Shown one piece after another: positions 8,217 through 16,645 of a DNA stretch of 46,728 bases (the first letter of the stretch is position 1; every line of letters starts with the position of its first letter). A program made the position numbers and the translations under genes. Source of the stretch: Dehalococcoidales bacterium (GTDB lineage: Bacteria > Chloroflexota > Dehalococcoidia > Dehalococcoidales > JAFGLR01); assembly GCA_016927955.1 (NCBI GenBank), contig JAFGLR010000134.1, forward strand, positions 1-46,728, given 5' to 3'. The notes below the pieces were generated by a model. It saw only the letters and a program-made list of their open reading frames with translations, did not search any database and was not told the DNA's origin.

Positions 8217-8651
8217 ATGAGATTAGTAAAATATCTACTGGTTATTATGGTATTATTAGTGATTTTAGTATTACCGGGATGTGCCGGAGAAGACCAAGCT
8301 GTGAACGGTACTTATAAAAATATAACCGTTCCAGAAGCATTCGGATTAATAGAAGAGAATGCGAATAATCCTGATTTCGTAATAATAGACGTACGAACAC
8401 CCGCAGAATATGCGGCCGGGCATATCATAGATGCGATTAACATGGACTTTTACGCTGCAACATTCAAAGATGACCTCGCGAAACTGGATAAAGATATAAC
8501 CTACTTTATTTATTGCAGAACCGGGAATCGCAGCGGACAGGTATTGAAATTAATGGAGTCACTTAGTTTCAAGGAAGTTTTTAACCTATCTCCGGGTGGT
8601 ATGCCCGATTGGATTGCGGCCGGATTGCCCTATGTAACAATAGAAAATTAA
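8217..8651 (+). CDS. Rhodanese-like domain lipoprotein
   Basis: 144 aa. The signal peptide ends in lipobox LPGC (Cys at about residue 22). The rhodanese domain follows: FVIIDVRTPAEYAAGHIIDAINMDF and the active-site loop YCRTGNRSG with catalytic Cys, then GGMPDWIAAGLP. It is a single-domain extracytoplasmic sulfurtransferase-type protein, probably handling persulfides or redox-active sulfur. It lies 27 bp after the selenoprotein msrA, so the two are likely co-transcribed as an envelope redox-repair pair. Confidence 0.9.
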   Translation: MRLVKYLLVIMVLLVILVLPGCAGEDQAVNGTYKNITVPEAFGLIEENANNPDFVIIDVRTPAEYAAGHIIDAINMDFYAATFKDDLAKLDKDITYFIYCRTGNRSGQVLKLMESLSFKEVFNLSPGGMPDWIAAGLPYVTIEN

Positions 8652-8656
8652 TAGCA

Positions 8657-8684
8657 ACGGATAGATTCGGACTACCGGCCGAAG
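8657..8684 (-). repeat. Degenerate tRNA-Met 3'-part copy
   Basis: ACGG.TAGATTCGGACTACCG.CC.AAG aligns with the tRNA-Met T-arm and variable region with a few substitutions and a one-base insertion, same orientation. It lies 6 bp after the rhodanese stop. Confidence 0.65.
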
Positions 8685-8730
8685 AGGATTAACATATTCT
8701 TAACGGTAATACCTGATAACCAAAATGGCT

Positions 8731-9018
8731 TCAGACGATTTCCTGGTAAGCGGTGACTTCAGGAGGACCAGCTGAAATAGGATTGGCATTTTTAATAAAC
8801 TCCTGGAAGTGAGGCGTTGCGGTATGGTATTTTAACGCTTCGTCATTCTCATACTTTTCAAAGACAAAGTATTGATTGGGGTTTTGAACATTACGGTGTA
8901 GAACATAGGCTATCACACCTGGGTCTTTACGCACCTTGAGAGCCAGTTTATTAAACTCCCTCTCAAATTCCTTACCCTTACCGTCAACTACTTTGGCCAT
9001 TGCTGTTAATACTATCAT
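8731..9018 (-). CDS. Antibiotic biosynthesis monooxygenase (ABM) domain protein, copy 2
   Basis: 95 aa, paralogous to 6397-6687. The two share ALKVRKDPG, IAYVL.R..QNPNQYFV, EKYEN and ALKYH, and end alike (AGPPE...YQE). It is a single ABM domain of the YgiN/HmoA type. AAGGAGG is present before the ATG. The same gene family occurs twice, each time next to a tRNA-Met-derived repeat, so the pair may be separate insertions of related cassettes rather than a tandem duplication. Confidence 0.85.
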   Translation of the reverse strand: MIVLTAMAKVVDGKGKEFEREFNKLALKVRKDPGVIAYVLHRNVQNPNQYFVFEKYENDEALKYHTATPHFQEFIKNANPISAGPPEVTAYQEIV

Positions 9019-9045
9019 TTGTAGAATTCCTCCTTGAAGAATTAA

Positions 9046-9085
9046 TGGTGGCGAGTAAATTCGGACTACTGACCAAGGGCTTATG
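9046..9085 (-). repeat. tRNA-Met 3'-part copy, 40 nt, 4 mismatches
   Basis: Compared with 10335-10374 this 40-nt stretch differs at four positions. It covers the acceptor 3' strand, T-arm, variable region and part of the anticodon arm including CAT. It then diverges completely, so it is a partial copy, not a tRNA gene. Confidence 0.85.
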
Positions 9086-9382
9086 CATACCAGTCTTGGA
9101 TATAACTAATATAATAACGTTAACTGCCCCAAAAAGACAAATAGCTCTTTTTATGGTTACCATAGCTTAAACAGACATTGAACCTATCCTCCTTTTCGTT
9201 CGATTGCGTGCGAGAGTACACGACTATCGGAAAGAGGTTAATATGTATGCGAGTACGATTTTAAGCTCATAATTTGAAAGGAGAATCTGTTATTTAGTAT
9301 TTTGTTTAGACTGTCATATCAGCAGTCGTGTGATACAATTAGTATAAAGAAGAAATGGATAAGTAATAGCCGGAGGAAGGGA

Positions 9383-9799
9383 ATGACAGAACAAGAGAAA
9401 AGAAAACAGGCATCTCCATATACACAGGCACCTCCCGGACAACAGGCACCCCCTGGACCACAGGCATTTCCCGGAGCACAAAGGTCTCCTGAGCAACAAG
9501 AGACTGCCAGGCAACAAGCACCTTCTGAACTACTTAATAAGCTCAAAAACAAGGATAGCAACGTCAGGCGCAGTGCAGCAGAAACAATTGGAATCATGGG
9601 AGATAATAAAGCGGTAGATTATCTTATTGTATTACTAAAAGACGATAATAGGTTTGTTCGTCAGGAAACAGTAAGGGCACTGGGTAAAATAGGAGGTGCA
9701 ATGGCATTAGAAACTCTTACCCAAGCCTTATTTGAGGAGAAGGACGAATTTGTGAAAGACTTTATTAAAAAGGCTGTAGAGAAGTTGCAGCCTAAATAA
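9383..9799 (+). CDS. HEAT-repeat protein with Pro/Gly/Gln-rich N-terminal tail
   Basis: 138 aa from ATG 9383, preceded by GGAGG; the track start at 9302 has no ribosome site. Residues about 10-45 form a low-complexity tail of repeated QAPPGQQ/PGPQ/PGAQ units, collagen-like but without strict G-x-y. Two to three HEAT/PBS-lyase-like helical repeats follow (LLNKLKNKDSNVRRSAAETIG, LIVLLKDDNRFVRQETVRALGKIG). Such repeats are protein-binding scaffolds; the partner is unknown. Confidence 0.8.
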   Translation: MTEQEKRKQASPYTQAPPGQQAPPGPQAFPGAQRSPEQQETARQQAPSELLNKLKNKDSNVRRSAAETIGIMGDNKAVDYLIVLLKDDNRFVRQETVRALGKIGGAMALETLTQALFEEKDEFVKDFIKKAVEKLQPK

Positions 9800-9840
9800 A
9801 ATACTCAATAATTAGCTTTTGACATGCACTTAGAAACAAT

Positions 9841-9864
9841 AAAGTGGTGACGGGCAGATTCGGA
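9841..9864 (-). repeat. tRNA-Met 3'-end direct repeat, 24 nt, 1 mismatch
   Basis: AAAGTGGTGACGGGCAGATT then CGGA equals 10331-10354 except for one base, and includes three bases beyond the tRNA 3' end. With the intact tRNA it brackets a 490-bp unit holding one gene, the form expected of an attL/attR pair. Confidence 0.85.
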
Positions 9865-9882
9865 ATATTACCAGTAATATGA

Positions 9883-10296
9883 TTAAAGGTTAATATATGT
9901 TTTGGGAGCAAAGTTAGTGTCCATAGTCCAAATAGTAGCTTTACCTTTTACACGGTATATAGCCACTACATCGATGCCTTTCGATTCCACTATAGGCTTC
10001 ATGAATGGGCGATCATTAATAACTTTCTGTACATAATCCGGGTCTTCGATTAATTCCGCTTTACCACTCACCCGCACCTGGACTCCAGCCTTAAAGTCAT
10101 TGAAACAGAGTTCTACCTCCGGATTATTAATTATTTGTTTATGTATATCCTTAATTTTCCAGGTCTGTATGATAATGCCGTTATCGTTTGCATCGACTAT
10201 TCCAATCCCGCGAACATGTGGCTTTTGCCCTTCAACAGTTGCCATAAAGCAAATACCATTATTTTTAATAAGATTCAGAATTTCTGTTTTAGTCAT
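9883..10296 (-). CDS. Pyridoxamine 5'-phosphate oxidase-like (FMN-binding split barrel) protein
   Basis: 137 aa. The frame opens MTKTEILNLIKNNGICFMATVEGQKPHVRGIG, the first strands of the PNPOx-like split barrel. HKQIINNPEVELCFND and the closing IYRVKGKATIWTMD strand follow. Family members bind FMN, F420 or haem and are general reductases; they are not vitamin B6 enzymes by default. AAAGGAG precedes the ATG, though spaced widely. It lies between the 9841 repeat and the intact tRNA-Met and is the youngest unit of the array by the repeat comparison. Confidence 0.85.
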   Translation of the reverse strand: MTKTEILNLIKNNGICFMATVEGQKPHVRGIGIVDANDNGIIIQTWKIKDIHKQIINNPEVELCFNDFKAGVQVRVSGKAELIEDPDYVQKVINDRPFMKPIVESKGIDVVAIYRVKGKATIWTMDTNFAPKTYINL

Positions 10297-10334
10297 GATA
10301 AATGTAAGCTCCTTTTATTATTATAACAAAAAAG

Positions 10335-10406
10335 TGGTGACGGGTAGATTCGGACTACCGACCAAGGGCTTATGAGTCCCCTGCTCTACCACTGAGCTAC
10401 GCCACC
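10335..10406 (-). tRNA. tRNA-Met (CAT)
   Basis: Cloverleaf: acceptor GGTGGCG/CGTCACC with one G-T pair, D-arm GCTC/GAGC, anticodon loop CTCATAA (CAT), T-arm GGTAG/CTACC. CCA is not encoded. Two oddities: the T-loop reads TCCGAAT, so position 55 is C instead of the near-universal U, and the anticodon stem closes with an A-G mismatch (31-39). A CAT anticodon can also be tRNA-Ile2; elongator Met is favoured but not proved. It is the parent of the repeats at 6731-9864. Confidence 0.85.
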
Positions 10407-10473
10407 ATAGAAAACAATATTATCATAAATGAGTTGTGCTTGGAGTGTCAATTAATAATTATATTTTTACAGA

Positions 10474-11124
10474 TTAAATTTGGGCGACGGCTTTAGCCAG
10501 TTCCCAGCTATACTCGTAAAGATGCAGTCCCTTACTGGAAGCAATCAGTTCGCCGTCTTTGACGCCGATTTCATCAGCCATATATTCCTTCAGCAATTGA
10601 ATAGCCGCTAGATTAGAGGGAAATCCCGCCCATAAATCCCAGGAGCGGAAATAGACCATAAAATGCAGTCTATTATTACTGATACGGGTATCTATGCTAC
10701 GCAGGCAGGGGGGGTCGGGCAGGTTTATCGACTGAGCATCGCCCACAGCCATAAACGCCTGGTTGGTATTATGGCCGTCGTTTTTATACATCCGGATGAC
10801 ATCAGCGATTTGTTTCTCGAGAAACTGACCGTAGGTATATTGTTCACCTTCAGCTTTGTGAGAAGTCATCAAATAGGGCAGATAGCTTTCGATATAATCC
10901 ATAGTGCTGGGTGAAGGTATACCGGGAGGTACCGTAGGCACAAGAGGACGGCTTTCCGGATATTCAACGTGGATAATCGCATAATCGAGTTCTTTCCGGT
11001 GTTGTCCGGCATAACTACCACGTTCAATTTTATACTTTCGGCCTTCGGTTAATACTTTACGTAATGATAGGAACCAGGCTTCGGGTAAATCTCTAGCTTT
11101 AATGACCGTAATATTTAACGGCAT
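10474..11124 (-). CDS. thyA: Thymidylate synthase, short archaeal-like form
   Basis: 216 aa, shorter than the 264-aa E. coli-type enzyme but near the archaeal form. DPPCLRSIDTRI holds the nucleophilic Cys. HFMVYFRSWDLWAGFPSNLAAIQLL is the dUMP/folate-binding stretch and GLHLYEYSWELA corresponds to the H-x-Y motif. The reaction is dUMP to dTMP using methylene-tetrahydrofolate. Its ATG overlaps the stop of the upstream gene (TAATG), so it is the last gene of a three-gene operon. ThyA-family membership is fairly clear; activity of this short form is inferred. Confidence 0.75.
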   Translation of the reverse strand: MPLNITVIKARDLPEAWFLSLRKVLTEGRKYKIERGSYAGQHRKELDYAIIHVEYPESRPLVPTVPPGIPSPSTMDYIESYLPYLMTSHKAEGEQYTYGQFLEKQIADVIRMYKNDGHNTNQAFMAVGDAQSINLPDPPCLRSIDTRISNNRLHFMVYFRSWDLWAGFPSNLAAIQLLKEYMADEIGVKDGELIASSKGLHLYEYSWELAKAVAQI

Positions 11125-11825
11125 TACGACTTCTTTCTGAACAGGTCTAAAAACCTGTCCTGATAATCTTCAAAAACATCCCAGCGAGCCAGTTCGTCTT
11201 TCAAATCGCGTGGCTCAATTTCTCCAGCTTCAACTTTGGCAAACAACTGTTCGATTCTCATACGGGCTTCGCCAGGTAAACCACGGCGGTCCGTATGTAA
11301 TAATCCCCGCGTACTGAAGTCCCTGACATTATTACCGAGTGAACTTCGGGTGACTTCGTATATGAACTTCATCAGGGAAACATCCCAGAGTTCGTCCCGG
11401 CCTTTGATAATCGAGACTAGAGAATCGCCGCTACGGTCGATGTCTGCATTCAGTTTATCGACTACGGCCGGAACGCTGTCAGAGACGATGTTCATTTCTT
11501 TCGGCTCATTCTTGTACGTATAGAAAATTCCCGGTGCGTTAGACCCGTGCTCCTGTAATAACATTTCGAAATAATGACGGGCGTCGGTACTGAAACCTTC
11601 TAGCCTGGTAAGGTAGTAAGGTGTTACGACACGCGGCCGCTGGGCTATGACTCTGCCTTCACGAATGACAGTTTCGGTAGTATGACTATCCAGCTCGGTA
11701 TAAATCGGTTCGGTAAGCAGGTAATAGTAAATATTAGTGATACCGAAAGTAGACAAAGTCTGCTTGGGCAGCCTGATTATTTCAGTTTGCCGGACGGCAT
11801 CTAATATACGTTCGTCAATCTCCAT
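11124..11825 (-). CDS. Conserved-looking hypothetical protein, thyA operon
   Basis: 233 aa, not recognised. No signal peptide or membrane segment. The N-terminal half is mixed alpha/beta (IRLPKQTLSTFGITNIYYYLLTEPIY). The C-terminal part holds charged helices (RMRIEQLFAKVEAGEIEPRDLKDELARWDVFEDYQDRF). It sits in the middle of a tight three-gene operon, coupled to thyA by stop-start overlap, so a cytoplasmic housekeeping role is likely but unspecified. Confidence 0.7.
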   Translation of the reverse strand: MEIDERILDAVRQTEIIRLPKQTLSTFGITNIYYYLLTEPIYTELDSHTTETVIREGRVIAQRPRVVTPYYLTRLEGFSTDARHYFEMLLQEHGSNAPGIFYTYKNEPKEMNIVSDSVPAVVDKLNADIDRSGDSLVSIIKGRDELWDVSLMKFIYEVTRSSLGNNVRDFSTRGLLHTDRRGLPGEARMRIEQLFAKVEAGEIEPRDLKDELARWDVFEDYQDRFLDLFRKKS

Positions 11826-11842
11826 TTATCCGTTACCTGTAT

Positions 11843-12436
11843 TTATTTTGCTTCAAGTAGCTGTTGCTTATATTCTTCCAATAGTTTGATATATTGTGAC
11901 TCAAGCTGGTTGAGTATCTTATGCCATTCTTCCTGGAATTGCGGCTGCTTCTCAACGTCTATTTTGAGACCGGCCGCGTTTTGGCCCATCTGCTGCTGAA
12001 TAGCTTGCTGTAATTTAGCCTCGAAGGTCGCCTTAACCTGCTGGTAAGCCTGCCGGCGCTGCTGTTCACCCTGTTCGGAATAATGACTGAATAACCGTCT
12101 AATCTGGCTGAATAGGTTCTCTATCGTTACTTTATCTTTCTTAATTACTTTAATACCATCCATCACCCGTTTATTGGTCTTTTTAAAGATGTCACTACTG
12201 GGCAGATTGATATTTCGGACCAGTATCGTCGTAGCCCCCGTAACTATGTATCCAGCGATATCAGGGGAATATTTACCCAATTCCGCGGCTATATCAAAAT
12301 CCTCTCTTAAATAGTTTGCCGCCAGTTTTTCACCTTCGGGAGTATACTTCCATTTTAAAAGCTCCTCGCCGGTAGCTTTAGGAATCTTATCCACTTTCTC
12401 CATCGCAATTTCGTAAGCACTTTTTATATCAGCCAT
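11843..12436 (-). CDS. Hypothetical helical protein, first gene of thyA operon
   Basis: 197 aa, not recognised by name. It opens MADIKSAYEIAMEKVDKI and is strongly helical. Residues about 115-160 are Gln-rich (GEQQRRQAYQQVKATFEAKLQQAIQQQM), followed by a charged coiled-coil-like end (LESQYIKLLEEYKQQLLEAK). GGAGG precedes the ATG. It is 17 bp upstream of the next gene. Composition suggests a cytoplasmic, self-associating protein. Confidence 0.7.
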   Translation of the reverse strand: MADIKSAYEIAMEKVDKIPKATGEELLKWKYTPEGEKLAANYLREDFDIAAELGKYSPDIAGYIVTGATTILVRNINLPSSDIFKKTNKRVMDGIKVIKKDKVTIENLFSQIRRLFSHYSEQGEQQRRQAYQQVKATFEAKLQQAIQQQMGQNAAGLKIDVEKQPQFQEEWHKILNQLESQYIKLLEEYKQQLLEAK

Positions 12437-12602
12437 ATTAACCTCCGGATACTTTACCTGTAATCATTATACAAGATAAACCGCGGGAAGTTAATTTATA
12501 AATACGTGAATCTATTTAAAAAAATATGTATCTATACTTATATACGGATGAGAATAATTAGGTCATAATTTTAGACGTGACTAAATTAAGGGAAATAAAT
12601 CC

Positions 12603-15149
12603 GTGTTAAAAAAGGTTAACTTACAGGTTGGCGGTATGACCTGTGCTTCCTGTGTGGCAAATGTCGAAACTGCTCTGGGCATGATACATGGCGTAAAGAA
12701 AGCAATTGTCAATCTGGCTACCGGGAAAGCTTCTGTGGAATATGACACCGAGCAGGTTTCTCTGTCCGTAATGAAAAAAGCGGTAGATGAAATCGGCTAT
12801 GAAGTTGTGCTCAGTACAGCGACGTTACAAATAGCGGGAATGTCCTGTGCTGCTTGTGTGTCCAACATTGAAAAAGCGGTTGGTGAATTGCCTGGAGTAT
12901 ATAAAATAGTCGTCAATCTGCCCTTAGAAAAAGCCCAATTGGAATATGCCCCGGAAATTACTTCTCTTGAAGAAGTGAAACACATGATTACCGAATTGGG
13001 TTATAACGTGGCGGATAAGGTCGAAGGGCAAGCTGCTCTTGACCGCGAAAGAGAATCCCGGGAACGAGATATCCGCAGGCAGCGGACTAACCTTATTATT
13101 GCAGCTATACTGGGCGGTATCGTTATGCTGGGAACGATGCAACCTTATTTTTTCTTCCCAAAAATATTACCGGATATCCTAAATAATAAAATACTGCTGT
13201 TTATTCTAACGACGCCGATTGTTTTCGGACCGGGCAGGCAATTTTTCATCAATAGCTGGAACGGTTTGCGGCACGGCATCGCCGATATGAATTTATTATA
13301 TGCTACGGGCATCGGTGCCGCTTATGGTATTGCGGTGGTTAACACTTTTTGGCCTGAAGCCGGCTTTGGTGGTAAAGACGCCACTTTCTATGAAGCAGCT
13401 GGTTTATTGATTACCTTTATTGTTCTAGGCAGGTATTTGGAGGCGGTAACTCGTGGACGTACTTCTGAAGCAATACGGCGTTTAATGAAATTACAGCCGA
13501 AAATAGCCAGAGTAATTAGAGACGGACAGGAACTCGAAGTTTCGGCAGAAGAAGTACAGATAAATGATATTCTGGCAGTTCGGCCTGGTGAAGCATTACC
13601 GGTAGACGGCATAGTTATCGAAGGCTATTCAGCAGTAGACCAGTCGATGATTACAGGCGAGAGTTTGCCGGTTGAAAAACGCAATGGTGATGAAGTTATC
13701 GGCGGTACGTTTAATAAGACCGGTGTCTTTAAGTTCAAAGCAACCAGAGTAGGAACTGAGACTGCATTATCTCAGATTATTAAACTGGTGGAAGAAGCCC
13801 AAACAACCAAAGCCCCTATTCAGAGAATTGCCGATAGCGTAGCCGGGAAGTTTATCCTGGGTGTCCATGCTTTGTCGTTAGCTACGTTTTTATTCTGGTT
13901 CTTCATCGGCTTTAATTTATGGTTTACACCTGATAGCCGTCTGGTATTAACACCGTATATGTTAACGACAGTAGGGGCATTCGGTTTTTCTTTACTTGTT
14001 TCGGTAACCGTGCTGGTTATTTCCTGTCCATGTGCGGTAGGGCTGGCAACGCCCACAGCAATTATGTCCGGTACGGGTAAAGGTGCCGAATACGGTATTT
14101 TATTCAAAGGAGCAGATGCCATCGAGATTACTTCAAAAGTGAATACGGTAGTCTTCGATAAGACCGGTACTTTAACGAAAGGTAAGCCGGCCGTGACTGA
14201 TATTATCACTGATACTTTACAGGTGAACGAGGTGTTACAGTTAGCAGCTTCGGTAGAAAAGAATTCCGAGCACCCATTAGGAGAGGCTATTGTTCAGGGC
14301 GCAAAAGAACGCGGTCTAACCATTGTGGAAACGAATAATTTTAACGCCATTCCAGGATACGGAGTTGAAGCCGAAATAGACGGAAGGGGTATATTATTAG
14401 GCAACCGGAAATTGATGGGTGAAAGAAATATAAGACTGAATGGTTTAATCCCTGAAGTAGAAAGATTAGAAAATGACGGTAAGACAGTAATGTTCGTAGC
14501 TGAGAATGGGGTAACCATAGGTTTAGTAGCTGTTGCCGATACAGTGAAAGAGACATCTTCACAGGCGATTGAACAATTACACCAGATGGGTATCGAGGTA
14601 GCCATGCTTACCGGTGATAACCGCCGTACTGCACAAGCAATAGCAAAGTCTGTCGGAATAGACAGGGTGATGGCCGAGGTATTACCACAAGAAAAAGCGA
14701 ATGAAATTAAAAAATTGCAGACAGAAGGGAAAATTGTAGCCATGGTCGGAGACGGTATTAATGACGCCCCGGCACTGGCGCAGGCTAATGTAGGGATTGC
14801 CATCGGTTCCGGGACGGATATCGCGAAGGAAACGGGACAGGTAGTATTAATAAAAGACGATTTACTGGACGTCGTAAGCGGAATTCAGGTTGCGAAGGCG
14901 ACAATACGGAAAGTTAAAGAAAACCTATTTTGGGCTTTCGGTTATAATACGCTGGCAATACCGCTGGGAATGGGTATTATTTATCCGTTCTCAGGTCAAA
15001 TTGTCAGTCCTGAACTAGCGTCACTATTAATGGCGATAAGTTCAATATCGGTAACATTAAATACATTAAGAATGAGAGGGTTTGTTCCGGCAGTACGGCG
15101 CCAGCAAAAGGCAAACAATAAGATTAAGGCTCATACGGGGGTAATATGA
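12603..15149 (+). CDS. copA: P1B-type copper-transporting ATPase
   Basis: 848 aa from a GTG start. Two N-terminal HMA domains carry GMTCASC (about residue 12) and GMSCAAC (about 79). Membrane helices begin near 165. MITGES is the actuator motif, SCPCAVG the intramembrane metal site typical of Cu(I) pumps, DKTGTLTKG the phosphorylated Asp, SEHPLGEAI the HP motif and [10 protein letters not shown] the hinge. Expected role is ATP-driven Cu(I) export from the cytoplasm. It starts a four-gene set with two small proteins and a YHS-domain protein. No copper-responsive regulator lies in the window. Confidence 0.93.
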   Translation: MLKKVNLQVGGMTCASCVANVETALGMIHGVKKAIVNLATGKASVEYDTEQVSLSVMKKAVDEIGYEVVLSTATLQIAGMSCAACVSNIEKAVGELPGVYKIVVNLPLEKAQLEYAPEITSLEEVKHMITELGYNVADKVEGQAALDRERESRERDIRRQRTNLIIAAILGGIVMLGTMQPYFFFPKILPDILNNKILLFILTTPIVFGPGRQFFINSWNGLRHGIADMNLLYATGIGAAYGIAVVNTFWPEAGFGGKDATFYEAAGLLITFIVLGRYLEAVTRGRTSEAIRRLMKLQPKIARVIRDGQELEVSAEEVQINDILAVRPGEALPVDGIVIEGYSAVDQSMITGESLPVEKRNGDEVIGGTFNKTGVFKFKATRVGTETALSQIIKLVEEAQTTKAPIQRIADSVAGKFILGVHALSLATFLFWFFIGFNLWFTPDSRLVLTPYMLTTVGAFGFSLLVSVTVLVISCPCAVGLATPTAIMSGTGKGAEYGILFKGADAIEITSKVNTVVFDKTGTLTKGKPAVTDIITDTLQVNEVLQLAASVEKNSEHPLGEAIVQGAKERGLTIVETNNFNAIPGYGVEAEIDGRGILLGNRKLMGERNIRLNGLIPEVERLENDGKTVMFVAENGVTIGLVAVADTVKETSSQAIEQLHQMGIEVAMLTGDNRRTAQAIAKSVGIDRVMAEVLPQEKANEIKKLQTEGKIVAMVGDGINDAPALAQANVGIAIGSGTDIAKETGQVVLIKDDLLDVVSGIQVAKATIRKVKENLFWAFGYNTLAIPLGMGIIYPFSGQIVSPELASLLMAISSISVTLNTLRMRGFVPAVRRQQKANNKIKAHTGVI

Positions 15150-15346
15150 GGAAATCAAGCGTTGTCAGTGCACTGATTTACCTTGGAATACCGGCAATTG
15201 CGGGTACGGGATTTTTCTTTGGAACGCTGGCCGGAAACTATTCAATGGTTGAAAGAGCCGGTGGCTCTATCTGGGTATTTTTACTTTTGAGTATTATTTT
15301 AATGCCCATAGTGATACCGCGTATTAAGAACAAATATATTGAGTGA
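15146..15346 (+). CDS. Small two-helix membrane protein, copA operon
   Basis: 66 aa. It overlaps the copA stop (ATGA), so the two are translationally coupled. Two hydrophobic segments (about residues 8-28 and 40-58) with a short polar loop; a basic end KNKYIE follows. No metal-binding Cys, Met or His cluster. Probably an accessory membrane peptide of the exporter; family not recognised. Confidence 0.6.
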   Translation: MRKSSVVSALIYLGIPAIAGTGFFFGTLAGNYSMVERAGGSIWVFLLLSIILMPIVIPRIKNKYIE

Positions 15347-15359
15347 AGGGGAGTGTAAT

Positions 15360-15545
15360 ATGGAGGCTATACTGGATAATAAGAAGGATCAGGTGCGTAC
15401 GACACTATTAAAAACCACGAAAAGGGAACTGTTTTTAATAGAATGGAGCCTGGATATAATGGCCCAGAGTTCGTCTCAAACAGGAGTCTTACGCCGTGAA
15501 ATTGATACACTACGTAAGAAAATAGCTATGGCACAGGTTTTATAA
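15360..15545 (+). CDS. Small helical protein, copA operon
   Basis: 61 aa from ATG 15360, chosen for GGGGAG 7 nt upstream; the track start at 15339 overlaps the previous gene. It appears wholly helical and charged (KRELFLIEWSLDIMAQSS, VLRREIDTLRKKIAMAQ). No Cys or His. It may form a coiled coil. Position points to a part in copper handling, but nothing in the sequence shows this. Confidence 0.55.
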   Translation: MEAILDNKKDQVRTTLLKTTKRELFLIEWSLDIMAQSSSQTGVLRREIDTLRKKIAMAQVL

Positions 15546-15574
15546 AAATAAATAAATCATAAAGGAGTATTAAT

Positions 15575-15733
15575 ATGGCTATTGACCCGGTATGCCACAT
15601 GGTAGTAAATGAACAAACCGCCCCGGCAAAATCAGAATACAAAGGTAATACTTATTATTTTTGTGCGAAAGGATGCAAGATAGCCTTTGATAAAGACCCG
15701 GAGAAATATTTAAAGAACGAACCTAAGATCTGA
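15575..15733 (+). CDS. YHS-domain protein
   Basis: 52 aa, missed by the ORF track for length. It is one complete YHS domain: MAIDPVCHMVV, YKGNTYYFCAKGCKIAFDKDPEKYL. YHS domains accompany heavy-metal ATPases as fused or separate metal-binding modules; the Cys residues in DPVC and FCAKGC are the likely ligands. AAAGGAG lies 8 nt before the ATG. It is the last gene of the copA group, 29 bp after its neighbour, and may deliver or sense the metal. Confidence 0.85.
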   Translation: MAIDPVCHMVVNEQTAPAKSEYKGNTYYFCAKGCKIAFDKDPEKYLKNEPKI

Positions 15734-15814
15734 ACAAACGAATATATTAGATAGCTTCTGATACATTAATGAGTGGGATAATACTCGGTTTATCGGAAAA
15801 CTTGTGATAACAGA

Positions 15815-16552
15815 TTAATGTAGCTTTACGGCAATAACGGTCATATTATCAGTACCGCAGCGAATAATAAAGACCTCTTCTTTCAAGATTGCTAATAAGG
15901 CTTCGGGTTGCCGGTACCGACGTGTCAGAACGGCTATTTCCTCGTTACTTATAAAATCGAACAAGCCGTCACAGGCAGCAATTAACAGGATATCATCCTT
16001 TTGTATTTCATATTCATTAACTGAAGGGGTGGCGATAATACCTACCGGTTTAAAATACTCGTCGCCGATAGAGCGGGTCGGCATTAATCCGGATAAACCG
16101 CGCATCACGTAAGGTCGCCTTATTTCAGCCCCCATTTTAATAATCCGCTGCTCTTCTTCAAGATTGCCCAGACGGTGGTCGGTGGTCAGTTGGTGAACGG
16201 TATCTTGATAAACGACTATAGCACGGGCATCCCCGGCATTCGCCGTATATACCTTATCCTCTTTAATGAAAAAATCTACAGCAGTAGAACCTGAATCATA
16301 TTTTCTTACGGCGTCAGATATTTCTTCGTAACTTTCGATAAATGCTTTGGAAGGCGATTTAGAAGACAGGTATTTTTCGAGGAATAATAAAGGCAGGTGT
16401 TCCGCAGCATAGTTAGCTGTAATACTGCCTCTGTGACCATCATAAACACCGCCGTAAACCCAACTTTGGTTACCAAAATTCAGGTCTAAAAAATGGGCAT
16501 CTTCCATTTCAGCACGAGTGCCCTGTTCGGATATATGAGCCGCTTCAGTCAT
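15815..16552 (-). CDS. PP2C-family (PPM) serine/threonine protein phosphatase
   Basis: 245 aa from ATG 16552, preceded by GGTGAG; a GTG at 16558 is the track start. PPM motifs in order: RAEMEDAHF, VYDGHRGS, GSTAVDFF, NAGDARAIV, ACDGLFDFISNEEI and GTDNMTVIAV, which hold the metal-binding aspartates. It is a soluble Mn/Mg-dependent phosphatase. No kinase gene is adjacent. It is convergent with the copA group. Confidence 0.9.
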   Translation of the reverse strand: MTEAAHISEQGTRAEMEDAHFLDLNFGNQSWVYGGVYDGHRGSITANYAAEHLPLLFLEKYLSSKSPSKAFIESYEEISDAVRKYDSGSTAVDFFIKEDKVYTANAGDARAIVVYQDTVHQLTTDHRLGNLEEEQRIIKMGAEIRRPYVMRGLSGLMPTRSIGDEYFKPVGIIATPSVNEYEIQKDDILLIAACDGLFDFISNEEIAVLTRRYRQPEALLAILKEEVFIIRCGTDNMTVIAVKLH

Positions 16553-16645
16553 ATTCACTCACCATTGTATGACTTATATGATAATAATAAAAGGTTAGTT
16601 GATGTATTGAAGAAAATATTGGCTATGTTATAATAGTTAACGTAT

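Noticed and set aside
9420-9520. CRISPR-like or tandem repeat array
   Set aside because: Short irregular units inside a coding frame encoding a Pro/Gly/Gln tail; no spacers. No CRISPR array was seen in the window.
9046-9864. Repeats at 9046 and 9841 as further tRNA genes
   Set aside because: Only the 3' part is present; D-arm and 5' acceptor strand are missing, so no cloverleaf can form.
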